From assembly GCA_914767715.1 (NCBI GenBank), contig OU612075.1, positions 372,001 through 436,000 of the forward strand: a DNA stretch of 64,000 bases. Reading direction: 5' to 3'. The notes below the pieces were generated by a model. It made no database searches, had not been told where the DNA came from, and saw only the letters and a list, made by a program, of their open reading frames with translations. This DNA is from Membranipora membranacea. Lineage: Eukaryota > Bryozoa > Gymnolaemata > Cheilostomatida > Membraniporidae. Positions 51,803-62,077 of the stretch are shown here, in pieces. Position 1 is the first letter of the stretch. Every line of letters begins with the position of its first letter. A program made the position numbers and the translations under genes.

Positions 51803-54800
51803 ATGGACATGGCTTGGTCTCGTCATATTGGATACAGGCATCTGGTGTTTGTTGGATTGACTCTGGGTGTGATTTATGTTTGGATAAGCGTTCATTTCTC
51901 AGCCAAACCTGTCTTACATCAACATGAAGCTACGACAGCAAGTTCTGGATTATTCAAAAAAAGCGGAAATGACAAGGTAATAACCAACGTATTATTAATT
52001 AATTAATTAAGTTACATAGCTACATATAGCTCACATTTCGTTTAGTGTTCTGAGAGCCTGGAAGAAACCGAGAGTGGGTTATTTTACAGAGAGGCTTCAG
52101 ACTACAGACTGTCTTGCATGAAGGACACCTCCTCCTCGCCCATCATGCTACAGCCACTCCATTCTCAACACTACATACCGTAATAGATTTCATCTAATAA
52201 AAGCATCTGTGAGGATACACAGCAAAATTACCTCAAGAACCTAATAGATTTTTCTTCCTATTATATACTTTCTATATGTTTATTTTTACAATTACTGACA
52301 TTCCCTTTTTAAATCCAGGCATCAAATAATCCTCCGCGAGCTGACTGTAGTCTTCACTTACCTTTCCTTGATGTACTGGATGACGATGCCTCCTGTAGAA
52401 TGAAGCTGCCACTGCAGAGCTCCTGTGAAACGACTCAGAAACTGTTCGCTCACAACCCGCCTGAATGTGATAAAAGTGGAGCAGTCAAGTTCTGTGAATT
52501 TAGAGATAAGGTTGGTCTCTAATTAATTCTGAAGGTATAATATTGTGTGTATATTATATTATATCATATTATATTATATTATATTGTGTGTATATTATAT
52601 TATATCATATTATATTATATTATATTGTGTGTATATTATATCATATTATATTATATTGTGTGTATTGCTACTGTATTTTTAATGTTAATAAAGTTTATTT
52701 AAGAAACGCCTAATAAAATTGTTTAAAAACAATGTTTTCTAAGCGTTGTACACGTGATAAAAGGTTAAAATAGAAACATATACTATGAAATAAGCCTGTT
52801 GCTGGTAAAATAAATAAACTAGATTTATATTTTGTTATCATAAAATTATTAATGAAATGATGAAAGATAAGATAATTAAAACCTACAAGTGGCAACTGCC
52901 CAGCACCTAAAAATCCACTATAAAACCTACATATATGGGGTATATGCTTCACGGAAAAGATGGGTTTTGAACTGTGATTTAAATGAGGAGGTGGAAGAGA
53001 GATCGCAAAGGTAAGATGGTAGGGAGTTCCACACTTTTTTATGTCAATTTCTTTTTCAATTTTCATGTTGTTTTGTTTAGTTCTAATGCTTGGTGTTATT
53101 AACTACAAAAGTCCATAAGTAATGTTGTGACTAATGTTCATCTCTTTCACACAGCTCAAAGGTTGTAGCCAGCTGCTATCGATATATACAGCGACACTGT
53201 CAAATTAATTTTGTAGGAGCTCACATGTGACCTGTCACTGTGCGAGTCCAGTATTATTGATATCGGATATTTGGATAAGACTGAGGGTGTAATGAAATGG
53301 ACTGAGAAAGTAGAAGCTGACTCATTGAAATCCCTGAAAGTGTCAGTAGAGCAGGTTATACGAGAAGGTTCGGCCGCAGGATACTTATATCTCAGGTAAG
53401 AAATCATCGGGGCTAGTCAGAAAAACTCTTCGGTATTTTTAATTACTGCAAATTTTACTTCATCGCTAGATATTAAATATTATTATCATAATTATTCATA
53501 TTCGATATATGCAGTTGAGCTGTATAGAATAATATTATCCTTTCATATCTTTCAACAGACAAAGTGTATAGCTTTGGTTACTGGGAGGTAGATCTCTGGT
53601 TGCTAGAGAATAAATCAATCCATGTAGCTTGAGTACCTTCAGACATAAAGTCAATTCGAAGGTACTCATACTAAATGTGACTAAATTGATCAGATATATA
53701 CACCCTAATAGTGTTATTTTGATGTCAGTGTGACTGGCGATGTCATACAATGAGCTCAACTCTAAGTCTCACTATGGCTTTCACTTATTTTAAGATGTTC
53801 AGGAACTAAAGATACTCAGTTACTGGTGCTACCTATAGATACAGAGAAGTCAGATACTGAACAGTCTAAGGATCACATCAATATCAATGTAATATTCATA
53901 GACTCAGTATCTTATTATCACTTTCATCGGACTCTCCCTCTGACTGTGAAGAAGCTAACCGATATACGAAAATCACAGGCTAAGGTAACTATTAATACAT
54001 GACTTCAGCACAAAATAGATAGTTCAAACGAAATTGAGATCTTCAGCAGATCTTGATGTGACATGGATCTTCTGGGTGAAATTTTTTACATGATGTGTGT
54101 GTCTTAAAGTTCAGATTGCTGGAGATAAAGTCATCAATAACACATATTTATAAACATAGAGCCTAACCTCACATCTACCCTCTCTTCTTCAAGTAGTAAT
54201 AGATATATCAACATAGACTTGTAACCTTTGGTGTATAAAGATATGTATATAGACATTGACATATAAACATAGACATACAAATATGACATATCAACCTAGC
54301 TATATCAACATGGACATACATGATCACACACATATATACAGTGGCATTTGGTCAACATAACATGCACATAATGTTACCCTCTATGATGTTTTATTTATCA
54401 GGTTCTTAGTTATCCCTTATATCAGAGTTTGAAGTCTCGTACTTATGAGAACCTACAAGCTCTATTCAGTGGACAGGCTGACACAGAGAAGACATTCTCT
54501 ACACAGGCCATGCCTTATACTGAACTAAAGTTAGAGGCTCTCTATAAACCACTAAAGAAACTAGGTGAGATGTAAATAGATAATTGATGTACTAAGTTAG
54601 CTCGGGCCTCATCACTTTACAAATAAGTTAGATGATGTGCCAATTTAGCCTTGTGTGTTGAAGGCACAATTCAGCTAATGACTTTTGGTACCTTGTACTG
54701 AATAGGAAATATAGTTCATATTATTATTATTGTTATTGGTCAACTTGATCAGTAGGGCTATCCTCCCTATACAAGCATCTCCAACTTCACCTTTTTCTGA

Positions 54801-57800
54801 TTAATGAGATGTCAACTCATTTTTTAACGCAGTGAGTGGTTCTTTGAGACTTGTGTTTATGCTTATTGCTGATGTATTTTTGTAGGCTACTCAAACTTAT
54901 TCACAGAGGATTTATGTTGGCACTGGGAGTGGGGAATTAGTAAGGACTTACTAGTACATAATAAGTCACTATCTAGATCTGAGTACTGGAGTAAACTATG
55001 GAGAGCGTTCAGTAAGGCCGGTATAGACTCCTACGGTATATCTCCCTCCAGGTGAGTGTTAATTGTGATTTATATCAAAGTGGTATCGTTATTCAGTTAA
55101 ATCCCATAGATCCAGTTGCTGGCGGAAATTTGAAATGTTGTTGAGTAAAAATAGCGAGTATTATAACAAAAATGTTAATTATCTGTATTTGGGATGTAAC
55201 ATCAATATTTATCTTAACATTAACATTCAGCCATCCAAGATCCAGTTGGGTCAAATCTGTCTTCATTCTGTGTTGCTCGCTGACAAGGACCAGCTTACCA
55301 AAAGAGTGATAGAACAGGCAACATCTGTACATCTTGATATGCTGTAATCCCTCTTCAATCTACATGCTTTAAAAATTTGGTGTTGAAACGAAATCCTGCC
55401 CAAATTGCCCATATAATTGTAGCTTGAATCAATGTTGAATTAAAAGATAGGGAGATGTTGATACCTTACTGATGATGAAACTTCCTACATGGCATTTACA
55501 TATTTTGATGCTTCATTGAAAAAAAGAGTAGTGCATACTCTTGGCTCTATCCCGGACAAACTCCTCACAGCATGTAGTTGCAATGAAACCAGATTCTTGT
55601 TGTTACATCAGCATATATTGTTACATCAGCAATTCATTATCACCGTATCCTAATTCTGTACAGTTGTGAGATACTAGAAGCGAATGGACACCCGGATCCT
55701 TTCCATGGTATGATGAATGTTTGTTACAGTGGAAAGTATCAACATCACTATATCTTCAAACACCTACACATGTATCAAGAAAATCACACCCAGCGCGGTA
55801 AGAGGACAAATAAGGGGGGAGGGGTTCTCCCGTGATTTAGTTTTGCTTAGCAAATACTGTATTTACAGGTGAATGATTGAGTTGAAAGAAAACTTTCTTT
55901 GTTTTTGGTGCAATAGCAGGGTTTATAAATACTGTGAAATGTTACAAGAAGTGTGCACTTATTTCAGGCTGACCCTCAGTTTAACATTTACAAGGTTATT
56001 ATGCGCTCCGACAGCTTCAAGTGTCAGTTTGTGACATTAGGTAATCAAACTTTCTCTTGTTTGATAACGTTATGTCAATAACATTCACTTGCGGCCATCT
56101 GAGCGCTTAGAAGTCTTCAAAGGAAAACTAAAAACAAAGCCGAAGGGTTACAAAGTTTTTGTTTTACAAGTCCTATCACAATAAGGTCACTATATGTAAC
56201 ATCTCAGATTTTGATCACTGACTGCAGCAAGTTTATCCACTGTACTATAGCTAAGTACTGACCCCGCTTTACCATTAATCGTGTTTCTATCTCTTGCAGG
56301 TAAACCATATTCTAGTTTCTTCAGCTGTAATGTACCTCATGATGAATGGGGATTGAGAGTTAAGACTCTCGATGCAGAGCTGGCCGCTCACATAGACCAA
56401 GCCGCCCGACAGTCCAACACTTTAACTATACTACTATCTGATCACGGTAACGCCTACGGCGATTTCCCCTTACTAGATCAGGGCAGGGAGGAGACTTATC
56501 ACCCTGCACTGTTTATGATCGCTCCGGAGAAAGTTCAACAATTGCTCGGTATGAGTCAGGGAAAAATGATAGTTTATGTTTGTAAAGTTTGCTTAGTATT
56601 TGCTTAGCAAAATTGATTGACAGGAGAACCTTCCCCCCCCCCTTATTTGTTCTGAAATGATAGTTTATGGATGTAGAGTTTAGAGTTTTTGAGGACGATT
56701 GAATAAAGAGTGCATTCGCTTGCCACGAAAGACTTAAGTTTGATGCTGCAATCTATTTGTGAAATTTCTAGCTTCTTCTTTCTCATAGTTGTGTCCCAAC
56801 ACAACAGTAACCTCTGTAAGATCCGGGATGCTGGCTGACGCACCACCCATTTTTTGTCTTTTGACATCCCACCTGCTTATTTCCTTTGCCTGTCTTGCCT
56901 GATGTTTAATAATATTTTGAGACACTTTTGTGACATGGGCGAGCATACAGCTAACCTGTAAATGATTGCCTCTTATTATAGGTGCGGAAATAATGAGTAA
57001 CCTCACTGCAAATCAGGCTAGGCTTGTGACAGTGATGGACATACATCACCTACTGATGTACATATCTACACCGGCTAGCTCGAGAGAAGTGACAGATCAA
57101 AGAGGGATAATATCACCAATCTCAGCTGAGAGAATGTGCTCTGATCTCCCCCTCTATCAACCTAATATCTGTGTCTGCCTCGATAAAGGTCAGTTCAGGC
57201 CGCGATAAAGTTTGTTCCATTTTCCGGCAAGGGCACTGATGAGTTAATCTAGCTCCAGCCAATAGCTACCGGTCAATGGGCCCCAGTGATGCTCCATTAT
57301 AGAGATGATTTACCCTTGAAATTTTGGATATCGCACTACCCAGTAGCACTACCCAGTAGCACTACGCTAAAGCACTACGTTATCGCACTACGTAATAGCA
57401 TTACGTTATTGAACTACGCTGTCATTACGTTTTCACATTATATTATCATATTACGTTATCACAATAAACTACCACATCACTTTATTACGTTCTCATATTA
57501 CAGCTGAGGCGGGATTGTCCCACACAGAGTATAGTATGATAGCAGAGTTTTCTACAGGTTTTCTCACTAACAGTATGATATCCAGTGTAGGGAGTCTTAC
57601 TGAGCTTAAGTGTCGAGTTCTGCTACCAACCAGCTACTCACACGCACAGACAACAATATATCGGGTATGTATGGGTATGGTTTGGGTATATATGAGGTAT
57701 GATTGGGTAGTATAGGAACTTTTAAGGTGTACGAGGTATGTATGGGGTCATATGGTATATAAGATCAAGTAAGATGCAATTTTCCTACATTAAGAGTTGA

Positions 57801-58516
57801 CCCGCTTCGAACCGCCGGTGTCTCACCAGTTGAATGGGAACGCTCTAGTTTTCAACTATCTCAGTTGATTACATCAGTTAATTACATCCAAAAAAATGGT
57901 TAACCTAAGAATGAAGGTATCATAATAATCTCACTGCTTATATTTATAGGATGGTATTTACCTGGTTACATTGGATCTTAACTTCGAATCTCCAAAGGCT
58001 GGATCATCAGAGACAATATTCATATCAGTATTCTATGAGCCTTCTAGTCACGGAGACAATAAACTTCAACTGAAGGCGTTCGAGAGACGAACTACTTACA
58101 ATATATACTGGCAATGTGGTAATGGCGGTAAAATAGAATCTCTCTGCATCTGTGAAAAAGACGCACAATATACATTCAACATTGCTCAAAACTGGCTCAC
58201 TGAAAAAAGAAACTCTCGACTCATAATGGGGAAAGAATCTCACAAAATCGATAACTGTATATATGTCATACAAAATGTAATAGACTATAAGACTAGTAGC
58301 AGTGTATATATAATTAATATATGTCAGCAAGCTTCATACGATGTCAAGGTCACTATAAACACTCCTATGATTGTGTCACATTCCCACTTTCCCGACACAG
58401 GGTTTTATATCAAACCTCTCGACATTCAATTTGCTTTTGTTTACAAAACTATCAGCATTCCTACCAATGGCGTTAAACTTATGAAACTTTTCTCTTTCAA
58501 TCTGCTTCCCAGTTGA
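51803..58516 (+). CDS. DUF229 family protein (sulfatase/alkaline-phosphatase fold), type II membrane protein
   Basis: Eleven exons in phase: 51803-51976, 52319-52510, 53217-53395, 53795-53984, 54402-54564, 54886-55051, 55664-55797, 56300-56548, 56982-57188, 57504-57664, 57950-58516; 793 aa. The N-terminus has a short basic cytosolic part and one membrane segment (HLVFVGLTLGVIYVWISVHF), suggesting a type II Golgi or surface protein. Cys-rich segments follow (DCSLHLPFLDV, SCRMKLPLQSSC). The DUF229 nucleophile-region block is INVIFIDSVSYYHFHRTLPL, the metal-site motif is LTILLSDHGNAYGDFPLLDQ with GREETYHPALFMIAPE after it, then ARLVTVMDIHHLLMYI and the terminal Cys cluster MCSDLPLYQPNICVCLDK. 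A further ~250 residues follow, with LTELKCRVLLPTSY and a 188-residue last exon without a recognisable domain. The enzymatic substrate of DUF229 proteins is not known to me; the fold suggests hydrolase or phospho/sulfo-transfer activity. Confidence 0.9.
52046..52183 (+). CDS. Candidate alternative terminal exon of the DUF229 gene
   Basis: Acceptor TTTAG at 52041-52045 opens a frame in phase with exon 51803-51976. It reads CSESLEETESGLFYREASDY and ends ...HSQHYIP with TAA at 52181-52183. An AATAAA follows at 52196-52201. Used as a terminal exon it would give a 103-aa membrane-anchored or secreted short protein instead of the enzyme. The only donor in it (CC|GTAATA, phase 2) would throw the next exon out of frame, so it cannot be an ordinary internal exon. 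Confidence 0.5.
   Translation, partial: CSESLEETESGLFYREASDYRLSCMKDTSSSPIMLQPLHSQHYIP
52196..52201 (+). terminator. Intronic polyadenylation signal AATAAA
   Basis: AATAAA lies 13 bp after the TAA of the candidate terminal exon 52046-52183, in the first intron of the DUF229 gene. Confidence 0.5.
52540..52665. repeat. AT-rich tandem repeat, DUF229 intron
   Basis: Repeats of an ATATT core are interrupted by TTGTGTGTA, with three larger units of about 45 bp. Confidence 0.85.
57336..57495. repeat. Degenerate CACTAC/ATTACGTTAT repeat, DUF229 intron
   Basis: A run of degenerate units of about 17 bp (CACTACGTTATCG, CATTACGTTATTG, CACATTATATTATC and similar) fills most of the intron between exons 56982-57188 and 57504-57664, ending about 10 bp before the acceptor. 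Confidence 0.8.
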
Positions 58517-58923
58517 TCCGTTGCAACAAGGAGTAACTCCTTGGGTTCTTTGAACATAGAGTGGTTGCAAACATTCACTTACGCCTTTGTACATTTCTAC
58601 ATTTTTTTCCACCTACAAATTAATTACATCATACTGAATTTCTTCATTGCAGATAATTGTAAACTCACAGTGTTTCTTTAATATACTTTTATAAAATCGG
58701 TAACTGCAATCTCTCTACAAATTTATGGGTTAGTTTATGTTTAGTGATAAGTGTCATCAGGTTATCGCTTTGCTCAGTAAGTAGGTCAATGTGAACATTG
58801 GTTTCTCCCCATACATGACCCAATTCTTTTTACAGTAATGAAAAGAGAGTATTGAGCCTAAAGACTGTATTGACAACACTTGGTTTGTTTAGCGGCCTTT
58901 ACAGTTATGGGAGTTGTCCATGG

Positions 58924-59173
58924 TAACCTGGTGATAAGTTAATTGAGTAACAATAAGAAAGAACCACAGTGAGGGACATGGACAAGATTTCATTTATATA
59001 TTTATAGAGCGCTTGTATAGACAGGGGAGGTTAAGATATGTCAGATTTCCACCAACATTAAACATCATGGGTCACAAGGTGAGTTGAGATATGCCCCCTG
59101 ATTAGTAAGAAAATCGAAGCTATACTTTGCAAAATTGTACAGCTTTATCACTGCCACTGAGTTAGTTAGTTAA
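58924..59173. repeat. Direct repeat, copy 1
   Basis: About 250 bp match 61413-61673, nearly exactly over the last 150 bp (from GTCAGATTTCCACCAACATT to GCCACTGAGTTAGTTAGTTA). The first part, including CATTTATATATTTATAGA, is more diverged. Confidence 0.92.
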
Positions 59174-60018
59174 TTAGCTTCATATTTTCTGATCGGCAAT
59201 TTGGGGGAAACAAAGCTTGTATCTTATCAGTATTCTATAACTAGACACGCTGGCGCCGAGCTATTAAACATTGATAAGACTAATGCAGCTAACCAAACAC
59301 TGTTATCTTCTTATGCCCTTCAACATCATTGCCTATTTTATGAGCACCTGTGTTGATATCACCAGACGCTGGTGACAGGGGAGAGGTAAGCATTCCAATG
59401 CTAACAGAATACCAGTGAAGACCTCCCATTCTAACACTGCAGTATGATAACCAGTTGGAGTTAACAGGCATTATCAACAAGCTTTTGGCAATAGATGCAA
59501 CTACATAATATGAAGGTAAGTGTGTCATTTACCTCCATATTCTAAATATACAGTACCTTCCTGTGTACACATCTGTTGTTTCCATAAATGTTTTCACAAA
59601 ACTAAATACTTACTTTTGTAAGTCTGATTTCATTTCACTTCATTACAGTTGCCGATACAGCAGAGCTGACAGGAAGTAAAGAGGCTGCCTCTCAACTTAT
59701 GGTGTTTGACACTTGATAGTCACTACTGCATCAAAACTTTCTCAACTATTGACATCTACCGGCGGTAATTACAAGTACACATTCAAGCGCCTTTCTGTCT
59801 TAGATTCTGCTAGCCCAAAGCCTACCCAGTTATTGGTCATACACATACACAAATCAACGGCTTTTCTGCTATACAAACTACGAACCTGCATCATACATCA
59901 AACTTTGACAACAGCTGTGACTGATCAGGTAAGATACATTGACTTAATCTCAAAACATATGTGAGATTGCAGTAGACTTGTATTTATCTATGTTTTCATT
60001 TGGCTACCAAACAAAATA

Positions 60019-61384
60019 TTAAGGTAATGTCAAAGACCGATCCGAATATCAACATATCATATACCGTTGGAAAGCTGCCGAGCTACTGAAAATGAATACC
60101 TGAACAAAAACTTGATTCGATGACGTTGTGTCATTTTAGGGAGGAAATGAGGCAAAAACCGCTGTTTTTGTCAATGCAGATAGAGGAGTCAGATTAATTG
60201 CAAAAAATTTCAAAACATGTGGAATGTATACTTAGAGATTGCATTCATCATAAAATTTGATTTTCTCTGATATATGACTAGTCTAAATTGAATTTTACGT
60301 CACGCCACACAACGCATTTTTTTTTGTGAAGCCCTGAAAATATGTGAAATTTCAATAATAAATTCACAACAGATCATAGGCTCGAATCGAAATTTATTAT
60401 GATTTTCTCTTAGAGAACTCTTTAAAAAAATTAGCTTGCATATTGCAGTGACAGTAGACTCTCGAATGCGGCTAATATTTTCGCCACCATTGCATAACGC
60501 CAAACGTGCTGTCCAAATAACCATTATTGTGGCTAAACAAAGTTTTTTTGAAAGTTCTCACATATGAAGCCGCTTTCATTAACCATGGTGCACACAAGAA
60601 ATGACAACATGATTTTTCATTGCACCTTCATTTTTCTTGAATTTAACGCAAAAGAATGCCAAAAACCACCTCAAAAGTCCTTAAAAAGACCTCAAAAGTC
60701 CCTAAAAATAGCTGTTTTTTGGCATTCTTTTGCGTTAAATTCAAGAAAAATGAAGATGCAATGAAAAATTATCTTGGCATTTCCTGTGTGCACTAGGGTT
60801 AATGAAAGCGGCTTCGTATGTGAGAACTTTCAAAAAATCTTTGTTTGGCCACAATAATGGTTATTTGGACAGCATGTTTGGCGTTATGCAAAGGTGGCGA
60901 AAATATTAGCCGTATTCGAGAGTCTACTGTCATAACAATATGCAAGCTAATTTTTTGAAAGTCAATGTGTATGACATTTGAAGAGTACTCTAAGAGAAAA
61001 TCTTAATTAATTTTGTTTCGAGCTTATGATCTGTTGTGAATTAATGATTGAAATTTCACATATTTTCACGGCTTCACAAAAAAAATGCGTTGTATGGCTT
61101 GACGTAAAAAGTCAATTTAGACTAGTCATATATCAAAGAAAATCAAATTTTACGATGAACGCAATCTCTAAGTATACATTCCACCTGATTTGAAATTTCT
61201 TGCAATTAATTTGACTGCTCAATCTGCATCGACAAAAAGAGAGTTTTCTGCCTCATTTCCTCCCTAAAATGACACAACGTCATGGAATCAAGTTTTTGTT
61301 CAGGTATTCATTCTCAGTAGCTCGGCAGCTTTCCAACGGTATATGATATGTTGATATTCGGATCGGTCTTTGACATTACCTTAA
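60019..61384. mobile_element. Long inverted-repeat (foldback) element bounded by TTAA
   Basis: The left arm (about 60019-60690) and right arm (about 60715-61384) are near-perfect complements with scattered mismatches and small indels. The ends read TTAA-GGTAATGTCAAAG and CTTTGACATTACC-TTAA, so TTAA at 60019-60022 and 61381-61384 looks like a duplicated target. The centre holds short repeats of CCTCAAAAGTCC. No transposase frame is present. TTAA duplication is the piggyBac mark, but the terminal bases are not the usual CCC, so the family is open. It looks like a non-autonomous element able to form a 670-bp hairpin RNA if transcribed. Confidence 0.85.
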
Positions 61385-61412
61385 GTGACATATTTATATT
61401 TATATTTATATT

Positions 61413-61673
61413 TAACCTGGTGGTAATTAAATCGAGTAACAATGTGAAAAAACCACAGTGAGTGACGCTCAAATGGACAAGCTTACATTTATATATTTAT
61501 AGATTGCTTGTAATAGTACGGAAAGGGGAGGTTAAGACATGTCAGATTTCCACCAACATTAAACATCATGGGTCACAAGGTGAGTTGAGATATGCCCCCT
61601 GATTAGTAAGAAAATCAAAGCTATACTTTGCAAAATTGTACAGCTTTATCACTGCCACTGAGTTAGTTAGTTA
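61413..61673. repeat. Direct repeat, copy 2
   Basis: Second copy of 58924-59173, same orientation, starting 29 bp after the right end of the foldback element. Confidence 0.92.
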
Positions 61674-62077
61674 TCTATTTTATTTTATCATTAGACAAAA
61701 TAAAAACAACTATGCCTGTTTTTACAGACAAAATGTATGTACAGTGGAAAATTGAAAATATTGATTACACAACTCAGGTTTGGGGCTAAATACATAAAAT
61801 TGTAAACTCCGAGTTTGATGTGATAATAATATATTAAATGAGTTCATGAATGTTATGCTATGGTTCGACTATAGGTGAAAAGGTTGCATTGCAACTGAAT
61901 AATTTATTCGCCAATGAAGTGACCGATGCAAGAGTATGGAAAATTTCAAAGCACTAGAAACTTCGCGGATACAACTGTCCTTTTCACCTCCTCATAAAGC
62001 ACAATATGACACTTATTTTGTTGTGACCTCAGTTCAAACAGGAGGATACAACATGGTCATATTTGGTATAATTACAG

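Larger units (their letters stand above)
58517..62077. other. Repeat-rich region between the DUF229 gene and the nucleotidyltransferase gene
   Basis: It holds a 250-bp direct repeat (copies at 58924 and 61413) and the 1.36-kb inverted repeat at 60019-61384. A short splice-acceptor-led reading near 59648-59717 ends in a stop but resembles nothing I know. It may also contain 5' exons of the downstream gene that I could not recognise. Confidence 0.6.

Noticed and set aside
59648-59964. Acceptor-led short reading (ADTAELTGSKEAASQLMVFD) and a following 83-codon frame
   Set aside because: It stops quickly and resembles no known family; no upstream exon with the right phase was found.
60300-60764. 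Open frames inside the foldback element
   Set aside because: They lie in inverted-repeat arms, are short and show no transposase motif.
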